A stretch of DNA of 36,470 bases from NCBI GenBank assembly GCA_017464085.1, contig JAFUEE010000069.1, forward strand, positions 1 through 36,470, read 5' to 3'. The notes beneath the pieces were generated by a model. That model was given only the letters and a program-made list of their open reading frames with translations. It was not told where the DNA came from and searched no databases. This DNA is from Pseudomonadota bacterium. Its GTDB lineage: Bacteria; Myxococcota_A; Bradymonadia; UBA4248. This document shows, in pieces, positions 23,579-31,589 of this stretch (the first letter of the stretch is position 1; each line of letters opens with the position of its first letter). Position numbers and translations under genes: made by a program.

Positions 23579-24223
23579 ATGAGCGATTTTACACAGGCCA
23601 CCTTGCGCACCTTCTTCGGAATCTGCCTATGGTGGCTTTGTTTTTCCCCCTTCCTTGCGCATGACCTCAGCCTCTCGTTTGCCGCCGCTTCATTCGCTGC
23701 GATCGCTGCCTGGCTCTGCACGCTTATCCCTTCGCGCGTCCTGAAAAAGATATTCAGCGCAGCATTTCTGGCAGGCATTCTCGCTATGCTCTGCCTTTCG
23801 CGCGGGACATGGGCCCTGCCGCCTGCCGTCACAGGCATCCTGTTCGCGCTCGTCGCAGCAGCCTCAGCGCTTCTCCCTGGCATCCACGAATGCCCGGGGC
23901 GTACAGCCTCTGCAAAGCGCTCCCTGGACGGGCTCTCCCTCAAGCGGCTCGCGATATTTCACATCGTATGGCTTCTAGGTCTCCCGATTGCCCTATTTCT
24001 GCCCGAAAAAAACTCGCCACAAATCGTCATGGCCTGGACATGCGCCATGCTCACAGCTGCATCCGCACATATCTGGCCTTTCCAGGTCTCTCCGGAATGG
24101 CTCGGTTTCAAAGCGAGACGCGAATGCTTTGTATCAAACACGCGCTGGCGCATCAGGCACATCACTGATTTCGTGCTGTTCACAGCGTCAGTCTTTGCGG
24201 CAGGCATGCTATTTTTCAGATGA
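23579..24223 (+). CDS. Integral membrane protein of unknown function, 214 aa
   Basis: It starts 19 nt after uridine kinase, probably in the same transcript, from an ATG without a clear ribosome binding site. About six hydrophobic segments are visible (roughly residues 10-30, 33-52, 58-75, 80-100, 125-145, 155-172), plus a last one at 192-212. A basic cytoplasmic stretch (KRSLDGLSLKR) lies in the middle. I do not recognise the family. Confidence 0.75.
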   Translation: MSDFTQATLRTFFGICLWWLCFSPFLAHDLSLSFAAASFAAIAAWLCTLIPSRVLKKIFSAAFLAGILAMLCLSRGTWALPPAVTGILFALVAAASALLPGIHECPGRTASAKRSLDGLSLKRLAIFHIVWLLGLPIALFLPEKNSPQIVMAWTCAMLTAASAHIWPFQVSPEWLGFKARRECFVSNTRWRIRHITDFVLFTASVFAAGMLFFR

Positions 24224-24226
24224 CGC

Positions 24227-24256
24227 GCCTATTGCGGCCTTTGGCCGCAATACGGC
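24227..24256 (+). repeat. TAT/ATAC palindromic element 10
   Basis: Inner TATTGCGGCC/GGCCGCAATA is a perfect 10-bp stem with loop TTT, unpaired C at 24253, and a 3-bp outer stem. It begins 4 nt after the stop codon of the membrane protein gene. Confidence 0.88.
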
Positions 24257-24261
24257 TTGCG

Positions 24262-24287
24262 GCCTGGGCTATTGCATACGCCCAGGC
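24262..24287 (+). repeat. TAT/ATAC palindromic element 11
   Basis: Outer GCCTGGGC/GCCCAGGC is perfect over 8 bp; the inner part is reduced to TAT-TGC-ATA; unpaired C at 24279. Confidence 0.9.
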
Positions 24288-24331
24288 AAATTTTTCGTCC
24301 GCACAGCGTCTGCATCCGCAAAATAAATCAA

Positions 24332-24357
24332 GGTGCGGCGTATGAAATAGCCGCCCC
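24332..24357 (-). repeat. TAT/ATAC palindromic element 12
   Basis: On the minus strand: GGGGCGGC, TAT, TTC, ATA, C, GCCGCACC. The outer stem has one mismatch and the inner part is minimal, as in element 11. Confidence 0.85.
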
Positions 24358-24360
24358 CTC

Positions 24361-24392
24361 AAGCGCGTATCCGGCCGCGCCGGATAGCGCGT
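24361..24392 (-). repeat. TAT/ATAC palindromic element 13
   Basis: On the minus strand: GCGC, TATCCGGC, GCG loop, GCCGGATA, unpaired C, GCGC. The inner 8 bp are perfect. A further perfect palindrome CCGGCGC/GCGCCGG (24395-24413) without the TAT core follows. Confidence 0.88.
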
Positions 24393-24414
24393 TCCCGGCG
24401 CATCACGCGCCGGC

Positions 24415-24445
24415 ACAAAAAAAGCCACCCAAATCGGATGGCTTT
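24415..24445 (-). terminator. Rho-independent terminator of the acidic protein gene
   Basis: Minus strand: AAAGCCATCC and GGGTGGCTTT pair over 10 bp with one G-U pair, followed by a run of T. It lies about 25 nt after the stop codon. Confidence 0.88.
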
Positions 24446-24470
24446 CATTCAAGATCGGACGAGATCCGGA

Positions 24471-25247
24471 TTAATCCTCTTCTTCCTGATCATCATCGAG
24501 ATCATCGTACTCTTCATCATCGCAGAAACGCATGATGAGCGGGATATCCTGCTTGATTGCATTGTCGATCTGGTCGCGGAGGATATACCAGCCGACACGC
24601 GCAAAGCGATACGGATCCTCATCATCGAAGCTCAGTGCCGTATCCTCGTCAATCACGAGCGTCGGATCGAGGCCGAGCGCCTTGGCGATATCGTCAAGCT
24701 CACGGCGAATTGCAACACTCGATGCGATGTCGATGCAGCCCTCATCCTCTTCGCAACAGCACTCGTCATCACCACAGTCGCAATGATGATGAGACGCTTC
24801 ATCGTCATCGTCGACATTGATCTGCGCCACGAACGGAAGATCCATCGGCAGGCAGATGCATTCGTTGCTGTTGCCGATCGAGAGGAGATGCGCAAATTTC
24901 TCAAGGCCGTTCTCATCATCGCGCTCTTCGAGCTCTTCAGAAAGGCGATCAAATACGCTGCTCTCCCAGGGTTCTTCAGGATCAAGCTCAAGACCATCAA
25001 GGTTGCCATCAAGCTCAAGTTTGGCCGCGATCGCATGGAGGCTTGAAAGCTGGCGGTCGTCGATCACATCGACGTTGATCTCCGTGTCGTCACTGGGCAG
25101 TTCATCGGGTTCTGTCCATGAGATTTCTTTTCCGTAATGCTCGCTCAGAACACTTTTGAGTTCGTCAATGGACTGATCCACATCGGAAGAACCATCGTTC
25201 ATCTCATTCCAGTACTCACGCAAAGACATCGCAAACAGTTCAAACAT
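24471..25247 (-). CDS. Highly acidic protein with a His/Cys cluster, 258 aa
   Basis: The protein is extremely rich in Asp and Glu throughout, ending in a tail of acidic residues (EEYDDLDDDQEEED). Near residue 160 it has a compact HHHCDCGDDECCCEEDEGC segment, with three adjacent His, six Cys and many acidic side chains. This looks like a metal-binding site, but I know no family with exactly this pattern. No signal peptide is seen, so it should be cytoplasmic. The ribosome binding site AAGGGG precedes the ATG. The gene has its own promoter, a hairpin-rich leader and a terminator. Function unknown. Confidence 0.87.
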   Translation of the reverse strand: MFELFAMSLREYWNEMNDGSSDVDQSIDELKSVLSEHYGKEISWTEPDELPSDDTEINVDVIDDRQLSSLHAIAAKLELDGNLDGLELDPEEPWESSVFDRLSEELEERDDENGLEKFAHLLSIGNSNECICLPMDLPFVAQINVDDDDEASHHHCDCGDDECCCEEDEGCIDIASSVAIRRELDDIAKALGLDPTLVIDEDTALSFDDEDPYRFARVGWYILRDQIDNAIKQDIPLIMRFCDDEEYDDLDDDQEEED

Positions 25248-25268
25248 ATCTTACCCCTTATTGGCAAT

Positions 25269-25315
25269 GTGCCACGCGGCACGTGTGGTAAACCACAAAA
25301 ACGGCTGAAAAAGCC
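25269..25315 (-). promoter_or_regulatory. Three small hairpins in the leader of the acidic protein gene
   Basis: GTGCC/GGCAC (25269-25282), TGTGGT/ACCACA (25284-25297) and GGCT/AGCC (25303-25315) follow each other within 47 nt. With the promoter at 25323-25351, most of the roughly 70-nt leader RNA is structured. No known riboswitch is recognised. Confidence 0.6.
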
Positions 25316-25322
25316 ATTGTTT

Positions 25323-25351
25323 ATTTTACATCTTATCTTAAATTTGTTCAA
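25323..25351 (-). promoter_or_regulatory. Promoter of the acidic protein gene
   Basis: Minus strand TTGAAC (25346-25351), 17-nt spacer, TAAAAT (25323-25328). The predicted start lies near 25316. Confidence 0.7.
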
Positions 25352-25403
25352 GCAAGATATTCTTTATTTCATCGTCTAAAACGAGCCAGCCTGAGACATG
25401 CAA

Positions 25404-25946
25404 TCAGGCTTCCGACATATTTTTCCAGTATTCGAGCATAAATCCATCACGGGGCTCGGACAATTCGAGCGCAAAACAGCCCGGAATCTCCGGAAAAAAT
25501 AAATCGCACCCGAAGTCGCCCTCGATACGGCTCAGCCAGAGTTCGTCCGCACGCGCCATCATCAGGCGATAGATCTCGCTTCCGCCAGAAACATACACGA
25601 TATCCGCACGCGCCGCGCACCATTCAAGAGCCGCTTCAAGACCTGGCGAGGAATAGAGCGTCCCCGCAGGCCAGCGCGACGCGCCCTCAAGCGCTCGATG
25701 CGAAAGCACTGCACACCAACGGCCTTCCAGCACGCGCCCGGCAAGGCTCTCGAACGTGCGACGCCCCATCAGAACGCTCTGCCCATACGTCCGCGAACGG
25801 AAAAATGCCCGGTCACCAGGCACGTCCCATGGTATCCGCCCCTGCGCCGAAAGCCCCATCCGGCTGTCCACTGCCGCAATCATGGATACACGGATAACTG
25901 ACTGCACTTCTCCCCCATCACTCGAAAATAAACGTTTACAAATCAT
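25404..25946 (-). CDS. folA: Dihydrofolate reductase
   Basis: It reduces dihydrofolate to tetrahydrofolate with NADPH. Typical blocks are SMIAAVDSRMGLSAQGRIPW, the substrate-binding Asp in the following DVPGDRAFF segment, VLMGRRTFESL, and VSGGSEIYRL for the NADPH phosphate region. Length is 180 aa, with an N-terminal extension of about 15-18 residues compared with most bacterial enzymes. AAAGGA precedes the ATG at 25946. A GTG at 25907 after GGGGGAG is a credible alternative that removes the extension. It is divergent from the carbamate kinase gene. Confidence 0.95.
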   Translation of the reverse strand: MICKRLFSSDGGEVQSVIRVSMIAAVDSRMGLSAQGRIPWDVPGDRAFFRSRTYGQSVLMGRRTFESLAGRVLEGRWCAVLSHRALEGASRWPAGTLYSSPGLEAALEWCAARADIVYVSGGSEIYRLMMARADELWLSRIEGDFGCDLFFPEIPGCFALELSEPRDGFMLEYWKNMSEA

Positions 25947-25962
25947 CCCAATCCTTTACTAT
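25935..25962 (+). promoter_or_regulatory. Possible promoter of the carbamate kinase operon
   Basis: TTTACA (25935-25940), a 16-nt spacer and TACTAT (25957-25962). The match is moderate. It overlaps the start of the divergent dihydrofolate reductase gene. Confidence 0.4.
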
Positions 25963-25976
25963 TCTATGCGCTTTTC

Positions 25977-26004
25977 GCGCGTCAATGGTGGCGCGCTATT
26001 TTTT
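25977..26004 (+). terminator. Terminator-like hairpin in the carbamate kinase leader
   Basis: GCGCGTC (25977-25983) pairs with GGCGCGC (25990-25996) with one G-U pair and a 6-nt loop, followed by TATTTTTT. It lies 12 nt before the start codon and partly before the ribosome binding site AGGAT. No plus-strand gene lies immediately upstream, so an attenuator is more likely than an ordinary terminator. Confidence 0.5.
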
Positions 26005-26016
26005 AGGATATACATC

Positions 26017-26973
26017 ATGTCAAAAACCATCCTGGTCGCCCTCGGCGGCAATGCCATCAAACAGGCTGACGACAAAGGCACGGCAGCCGAACAGTTCGCA
26101 AACGTCTATAAGACCAGCCGTGAGCTCGTCAAGCTTATCAAGGCAGGCTACAAGCTCGTCATTACGCACGGAAACGGACCGCAGGTCGGGAACCTCCTCA
26201 TACAGCAGGAAGAAGGCAAAAAAATGGTCCCCGATATGCCGCTCGATGTCGTCGGCGCCATGACTCAAGGTCAGCTCGGCTACATGTTCGAACAGGCGCT
26301 CGGAAACCTCCTCCGCGCTGAAAATATCAGCACGCCGGTTGCTGCGCTCGTCAATCAGGTCCTCGTCAGCGCAGATGACCCGGGCTTCAAAGACCCGACA
26401 AAACCCGTCGGCCCCTTCTTCACCGAAGACGAAGCCAAAGCCATGGCCGCTGAAAAACCGAACTGGGTCATCAAGGAAGTCAAGCCCAAGGAAGTCGCAA
26501 AACGCTTCCGACGCGTCGTCGCAAGTCCTGCCCCCATCGACAACTCTGAGATTGAAGTCATCCGGCGCATGATTGATGCTGGCATCATCGTCGTCGCCAG
26601 CGGCGGCGGCGGCGTCCCCGTCATTCATGGCAAAGACGGGCTCGAAGGCACCGCAGCCGTCATCGACAAGGACCTCGCGGGCGCAAAACTTGCCGAGCTC
26701 ATCAATGCTGACGTCTTCCTCATCCTCACAGATGTCGATCACGCCAAGCTCAACTACAGAAAACCAGACGAGACCGATGTCAAACAGGTCTCGCTCTCGC
26801 AGATGAAAGCGCTCGCGGCTCGCGGCGACTTCCTCAAAGGATCCATGGGCCCAAAAGTCAACGCTTGCATGAAATTCGTCGAAAATGGCGGCGCCCGCGC
26901 GATCATCACTTCACTCGACCATGCCTATGAAGCCATCTCCGAAGGCTTCGGCACTCAGATCGTAAAGGACTGA
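26017..26973 (+). CDS. arcC: Carbamate kinase
   Basis: It interconverts carbamoyl phosphate plus ADP with carbamate plus ATP, the energy-yielding last step of arginine or purine breakdown. The family blocks are complete: ILVALGGNAI, LVITHGNGPQVGNLL, the PLDVVGAMTQGQLGY region, VVASPAPI, GIIVVASGGGGVPVI, LILTDVDH and GSMGPKVNACMKFVE. The length of 318 aa is normal. AGGATA lies 8 nt before the ATG. No arginine deiminase or ornithine carbamoyltransferase gene is in the window, so the route feeding it is unknown. Confidence 0.97.
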   Translation: MSKTILVALGGNAIKQADDKGTAAEQFANVYKTSRELVKLIKAGYKLVITHGNGPQVGNLLIQQEEGKKMVPDMPLDVVGAMTQGQLGYMFEQALGNLLRAENISTPVAALVNQVLVSADDPGFKDPTKPVGPFFTEDEAKAMAAEKPNWVIKEVKPKEVAKRFRRVVASPAPIDNSEIEVIRRMIDAGIIVVASGGGGVPVIHGKDGLEGTAAVIDKDLAGAKLAELINADVFLILTDVDHAKLNYRKPDETDVKQVSLSQMKALAARGDFLKGSMGPKVNACMKFVENGGARAIITSLDHAYEAISEGFGTQIVKD

Positions 26974-26976
26974 ACC

Positions 26977-27660
26977 ATGTGTGACGCCAGCATCGCTCTG
27001 CTCTATGCCATGCCCAAGGAAATCGATTCCCTGCTCAGGGAATTGCCCGGCGCAAGCCTCATCATGACCGTGGCTGGCGTCAATTTTTATACCATCTCGG
27101 GCGACATCATCGCCGTCACGGGCGGCATCGGGAAAGTCAATGCCGCCATGGCAGCACAGCTCGTCATTGAACGCTTCCACGTCTCCACCATCATCAATGT
27201 CGGTGTCGCGGGATGCTTCCGAAATGTCGATATCGGTACGCTCATACTCGCTGACAAATTCGTGCAACATGATGTGGACACATCTGGATGCGGAGACCCC
27301 GTCGGGCTCGTCAGCACAGTCAATGTCGTCGAGTTCCCGACTGCCGCTCTCCCAAAAGCGCAGACCGTACTCGACAAGATCGGGCTTCCATACCTCGTCG
27401 GCACCGGCGCCACTGGCGACTGGTTCGCAACCAGAGGCGAACGCGCCAAATGGATCCATGACACCTTCCGGCCGCTCTTTATCGAGATGGAAGGTGCCGC
27501 CATCGCGCAGGTATGCATGCGGAACGATGTCGCATTCCTGGCGCTTAAATCAGTCTCCGACTGCCTCTTCGGAAATGACAGGTACGATTTCAATTTTCCG
27601 AAGGCCATGGAAAATCTCAACACCGTCGCCTTGAAATTCGCAAGGATGATCAACGGATAG
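26977..27660 (+). CDS. MTA/SAH nucleosidase-like protein
   Basis: It belongs to the purine nucleoside phosphorylase/nucleosidase family and most resembles 5'-methylthioadenosine/S-adenosylhomocysteine nucleosidase, which cleaves adenine from methylthioadenosine and SAH. Marks are the N-terminal IALLYAMPKEID, GGIGKVNAAMAAQLVIERF, INVGVAGCF, the FVQHDVD motif, the ribose-binding FIEMEGAAIAQVC and the catalytic Asp of LKSVSDCL. The length of 227 aa is normal. It starts 3 nt after carbamate kinase, so the two are co-transcribed; no shared pathway is evident. Confidence 0.93.
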   Translation: MCDASIALLYAMPKEIDSLLRELPGASLIMTVAGVNFYTISGDIIAVTGGIGKVNAAMAAQLVIERFHVSTIINVGVAGCFRNVDIGTLILADKFVQHDVDTSGCGDPVGLVSTVNVVEFPTAALPKAQTVLDKIGLPYLVGTGATGDWFATRGERAKWIHDTFRPLFIEMEGAAIAQVCMRNDVAFLALKSVSDCLFGNDRYDFNFPKAMENLNTVALKFARMING

Positions 27661-27697
27661 AAGCTCCGGCCTTTACTGCCCCCTGACACTCTCGCTC

Positions 27698-29566
27698 ATG
27701 CCTTTCGATTACGAAAAAACTCTCGCGCACATCCCCCAGGATCCCGGGGTCTATCTCATGAAAGACAAGCGCGAGCAGGTCATCTATGTGGGAAAAGCCA
27801 AAAATCTTCACCGAAGGGTCAGCCAGTATTTTTCTGGACATGATGACCGCGCGTTCGTATCCATGCTCGATGACATACTCGGGCGAATAGATGTCATCAT
27901 CACGAGCAGCGAACGCGAGGCGTTGATTCTAGAGGCTGGACTCATCAAACAGTACAGGCCACGCTTCAACGTCATCCTCAAAGATGACAAGGATATGCCT
28001 CAGCTCCGCATTGATCCGCGCGATCCCTGGCCCAAAGTCGAACTCGTGCGCAGGCGGAAAAAAGATGGCGCACACTACTACGGCCCCTATCCAAGCAGCC
28101 AGGCCTGCAGGCTCAGTCTCGGCGTCATCAACAGGCATTTCATGCTCAGGACATGCCGTGACCACGTCTTCGCAAACCGAGTCAGACCGTGCCTCCAGTA
28201 TGAGATTCACCGCTGCCCGGCACCTTGCGTCTTCGATGTCAGCCGCGACGAATACCTCAAAAACTGCCGCGATGCGGAACTGTTCCTCGCTGGCAAGTTC
28301 GACGATCTCAAGAATCTGCTCCGAGATCGCATGATGGCAGCCTCCGACGCGCTCCAATTCGAACAGGCAGCAAACTATCGCGACCAGCTCCGCTCTGTCG
28401 AAGAAGTCTGCGCCGCTCAAAAAATTGTCCAGAAATCGCCAGTCAATCAGGATTTCTGGGCTTATGACGGAAATCCTGATTTACGCGCCATCGTCGTCAT
28501 GATGGTGAGGAACGGCCGCCTGCTGCACATGCAGACATACGAAGCGCGCGATGCGGTCAGCGACCTCGAGGATATCCTCAGCCAGGTCATCGTTCATCAC
28601 TACCAGACTTTTGAAAACTATCCCGGCGAAGTCATCCTAGACCCGTCCTTCGAAGCAATCGGTCCGCTCATCGAAGCCACGCTCTCAGATCTGTCGCGGA
28701 AAAAAGTCTCTGTCACATTCCCCAAAAGAGGCATCAAATCCGAACTTCTGTCCACCGCCTATGCAAACGCGCACCAGCAGTTCATCGAACGAAGAACGAC
28801 CGAAGAAGCCCTTCTTGAGCGCGTCCAGAAGACTCTCTCGCTCGCGCACTATCCGCACAGAATCGAGTGCTACGACATATCCAACATGCAGGGCGGACAG
28901 ATTGTCGCAGCTATGGTCGTGTTCATCGAAGGCCGGCTCGACATCTCAAGGTGCAGGAATTTCAAAGTTCGGACAACAGAAGGACAGGACGATTTCGGAA
29001 GCCTCAATGAAGTCCTGACTCGACGCCTACGCTACCTCACGTCCACGCCAGACTCGGAAGAAGAAGCCGGACCAAATGAGCGGAGTTTCTGCGAGATGCC
29101 AGACCTGCTCCTGATTGATGGCGGACACGGACAGGTCAGCGCCGTCGTAAATGCCGTCCAAAACGCCGGCATGCTGGGCGTGTTCGACATCATCGGCATA
29201 GGGAAATCCCGCGTCAAAGGCGACACTTCAGACATTGATGTCAAACATTCCCCTGAACGCCTCTATTATCCAGACCAGCCTGACCCGCTCATCCTCGACC
29301 AGTCTTGCCCGGAAATACTACTCATGGCCAATATCCGCGACGAGACTCACAAACGCGCCATAGGTTTTCACAGAAAACAGCGCGAAAGCGCCGGGCTGCA
29401 CAGCCGTCTGGACGACATCGAAGGCATCGGGCCAAAGCGAAAATCAAAACTGCTCCGCGAATTCGGAAGCATCAAAGAGATATCCAAACAATCCCCTGAA
29501 CGCCTTGCAGAAGTCGCAGGCATGAGTCTCGAACTCGCTAAAAAACTACTGGATGCCATATCCTAG
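27698..29566 (+). CDS. uvrC: Excinuclease ABC subunit C
   Basis: UvrC makes both incisions in nucleotide excision repair with UvrA and UvrB. The GIY-YIG nuclease is at the N-terminus (PGVYLMKDKREQVIYVGKAKN). A UVR motif follows (about residue 205, KFDDLKNLLRDRM). The RNase H-like second nuclease has IECYDISNMQGG and LLIDGGHGQVSA with the catalytic Asp residues. The C-terminal helix-hairpin-helix pair is DIEGIGPKRKSKLLREFGS and LAEVAGMSLELAKKLL. The length of 622 aa is typical. It follows the nucleosidase gene by 37 nt. Confidence 0.98.
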   Translation: MPFDYEKTLAHIPQDPGVYLMKDKREQVIYVGKAKNLHRRVSQYFSGHDDRAFVSMLDDILGRIDVIITSSEREALILEAGLIKQYRPRFNVILKDDKDMPQLRIDPRDPWPKVELVRRRKKDGAHYYGPYPSSQACRLSLGVINRHFMLRTCRDHVFANRVRPCLQYEIHRCPAPCVFDVSRDEYLKNCRDAELFLAGKFDDLKNLLRDRMMAASDALQFEQAANYRDQLRSVEEVCAAQKIVQKSPVNQDFWAYDGNPDLRAIVVMMVRNGRLLHMQTYEARDAVSDLEDILSQVIVHHYQTFENYPGEVILDPSFEAIGPLIEATLSDLSRKKVSVTFPKRGIKSELLSTAYANAHQQFIERRTTEEALLERVQKTLSLAHYPHRIECYDISNMQGGQIVAAMVVFIEGRLDISRCRNFKVRTTEGQDDFGSLNEVLTRRLRYLTSTPDSEEEAGPNERSFCEMPDLLLIDGGHGQVSAVVNAVQNAGMLGVFDIIGIGKSRVKGDTSDIDVKHSPERLYYPDQPDPLILDQSCPEILLMANIRDETHKRAIGFHRKQRESAGLHSRLDDIEGIGPKRKSKLLREFGSIKEISKQSPERLAEVAGMSLELAKKLLDAIS

Positions 29567-29584
29567 CAACGCGCTACGCGACTC

Positions 29585-29612
29585 GTGGAAACGCCCCTTT
29601 GAGCGTTTCCAC
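29585..29612. terminator. Hairpin between convergent uvrC and pepT
   Basis: GTGGAAACGC pairs perfectly with GCGTTTCCAC over 10 bp with an 8-nt loop. T-runs are weak on both sides, so it may serve both genes as a poor terminator. Confidence 0.6.
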
Positions 29613-29622
29613 CTCGATCTTC

Positions 29623-30864
29623 TTACTCTGCCCAGATCTGAGCGATACGGACAATCACTTCTGCGGATTTGAGCATATCCTGAACGCTGACCCACTCATA
29701 CCTGGAGTGATAATTCTGTTCGCCAGCAAACAGATTTGGCGTAGGCAGACCATTGAGCGAAAGATGCGAACCATCTGTACCGCCACGGACAGCCATCTTG
29801 ATGACTTCCATACCTGCTTCGCGAATCGCACGTTCGGCATTGCCAGAAACATCAGGGAACTTTTCCAGCACAGAGCTCATGTTCCTGTACTGTTCCTTAT
29901 GTTCGTAAGTAAAGCTCGAACCAGGATGCGCATCGACGGTTTCCTGTGCGAGTTTGATAAGAAGATCTTTCTGCTCCGTCAGCTTGGCTGCATCAAAATC
30001 TCTGAGGATGAACTGAATGGATGCAGAATCAACACCTGCGCGAACATCAGTCGGATGCACAAACCCCTCGCGGTCACGCGTCGTTTCTGGGGAAAGCCCT
30101 TCTTTGGGAAGCCGCTCCACAAATTCCGACACCAGCTTGATTGCATTGATCATCTGATGGTATGCATTGCCGGGATGCGTGTTCAGCCCGGCAAAGGTGA
30201 TCGTCATCGCATCCGCACTGAACGTCTCTGTGTCGAGCATGCCGCGTGTCGATGAATCTACTGTATAGGCACAATAACAGTTGAACTTTTCGATATCAAA
30301 ATAGTCTGTACCGCCGCCAATCTCCTCATCGGGCGTAAATCCTATGCGGATATCACCGTGCTTGATTTCTGGATGCGCAATCAGATATTCCATAGCTGTC
30401 ATGATTGCAGCCACACCCGATTTATTATCGGCACCGAGAAGCGTCGTTCCCGATGCCGTGACGATATCGTTCCCGATCTGATCGGCAAGCTCAGGGTTGT
30501 CTACATATCTGATCACAATATCGTTACGATCCGGAAGAACCAGATCCTCCCCCTGATAATTCTTGTGTACGATGGGCTTGACATTAGCCCCGCTCACTTC
30601 AGGGGATGTATCGACATGAGCGATAAATCCAACAGCTTTCACAGCTCGATCGACATTGGAAGGCAACGTCGCCGTCACATAACCATATTTGTCCAGCTCA
30701 ACGTTCACCAATCCGAGCGCTTCGCACTCATCTTTGAGGAGCCGGAGAAGATCCAGCTGTTTCGCTGTCGAGGGATAAGTTTTGCTCTCTGGATCAGACT
30801 GAGTGTCAAGCTTCACATAGCGAAGAAAACGCTCTAATAGTGCTTCATAACAACAAGTCAGCAT
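29623..30864 (-). CDS. pepT: Peptidase T
   Basis: A zinc-dependent aminotripeptidase of the M20 family in the cytoplasm. The HVDTSP motif (about residue 79, His and Asp ligands), LLGADNKSGVAA (ligand Asp), FTPDEEIGGG (catalytic and ligand Glu), YTVDSSTRG, and FAGLNTHPGNAYHQMINAI are the family's signature blocks in order; the C-terminal ligand His lies in the region ending NLFAGEQNYHSRYE. The length of 413 aa is normal. AAAGGA lies 9 nt before the ATG. Confidence 0.97.
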   Translation of the reverse strand: MLTCCYEALLERFLRYVKLDTQSDPESKTYPSTAKQLDLLRLLKDECEALGLVNVELDKYGYVTATLPSNVDRAVKAVGFIAHVDTSPEVSGANVKPIVHKNYQGEDLVLPDRNDIVIRYVDNPELADQIGNDIVTASGTTLLGADNKSGVAAIMTAMEYLIAHPEIKHGDIRIGFTPDEEIGGGTDYFDIEKFNCYCAYTVDSSTRGMLDTETFSADAMTITFAGLNTHPGNAYHQMINAIKLVSEFVERLPKEGLSPETTRDREGFVHPTDVRAGVDSASIQFILRDFDAAKLTEQKDLLIKLAQETVDAHPGSSFTYEHKEQYRNMSSVLEKFPDVSGNAERAIREAGMEVIKMAVRGGTDGSHLSLNGLPTPNLFAGEQNYHSRYEWVSVQDMLKSAEVIVRIAQIWAE

Positions 30865-30984
30865 CGTGTATTTCCTTTAGAATAGCGCCTTCATCAGCGC
30901 TGACAAAAGTGTTCGACCAATCAACGATCATCAAAATACCGCAAAAAGAGCAACTGCCTGACGTGCAACACCCTATTCCGGAAA

Positions 30985-31290
30985 TCACTTATCCGTGCAT
31001 TCCCCGTTGACACAAGCAAATGCGCATGTCCTCACGCCTTGAGTGCCATCTTTTTCGCAATACATCTGCTCTCTCTCACTGATACAGCTATACACACACT
31101 GCGCAGTTTCTGCCGGAACGCATGCATTTGCTTTGCAACCGTACGGACAAGCCGTCTTTACGAGATCAAACTCCGTACACGTCACAAGATACCCGTCCTC
31201 ACAATGTGGCGAGCAGATCTCAACGCTCTCGTTACATGATATAACGGTTCCCGAAAAAAGTAATGCAAACAGGATCAGGCCTTTTCTCAT
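30985..31290 (-). CDS. Small Cys-rich lipoprotein, 101 aa
   Basis: Signal peptide MRKGLILFALLFSGTV ends in the lipobox VISC. The mature part of about 80 aa has twelve Cys, including ACPYGCKANAC, the same CPxGC....C pattern as in the repeats of the thermonuclease lipoprotein at 11150-12556, and a second related half (RTCAFACVNGEC). Probably disulfide-rich and anchored to a membrane outside the cytoplasm. No known function. Confidence 0.87.
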   Translation of the reverse strand: MRKGLILFALLFSGTVISCNESVEICSPHCEDGYLVTCTEFDLVKTACPYGCKANACVPAETAQCVYSCISEREQMYCEKDGTQGVRTCAFACVNGECTDK

Positions 31291-31589
31291 TGATGCAAAT
31301 TCCTATAGGAAATGTTCAGTCAACACCGCATCGGGCGGCTGGTGCAGTTATCCCTGCACGCGTTGCCTGCTATATACGATTTTACCCTTCAGAGGGATAA
31401 AATTATGAACTATTCGACTGCAAATATAGCCATTTCGATATAGCCATCAACCACCTAAGCCGACAGCTTCGCTTCACGAGATATAAAACCGCCCCCTGAA
31501 ATACCACATCTCTGATATTCCTCCCTCGAATTCAGATGTATTTCCATATCAGGCAGATGTATGCGACACAGGTCAGGTTAAAGCAAGTT
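31291..31589. other. Intergenic stretch with two small inverted repeats
   Basis: About 300 nt without a gene. It holds GTGCAG/CTGCAC (31342-31359) and ATTTTACCC/GGGATAAAAT (31379-31403, one bulge), and a direct repeat ATATAGCCAT. None is a clear promoter or terminator. Confidence 0.5.

Noticed and set aside
25756-26016. N-terminal extension of carbamate kinase
   Set aside because: The frame is open upstream, but the family N-terminus (MSKTILVALGGNAI) starts at 26017 after a ribosome binding site, and the extension lies antisense to dihydrofolate reductase.
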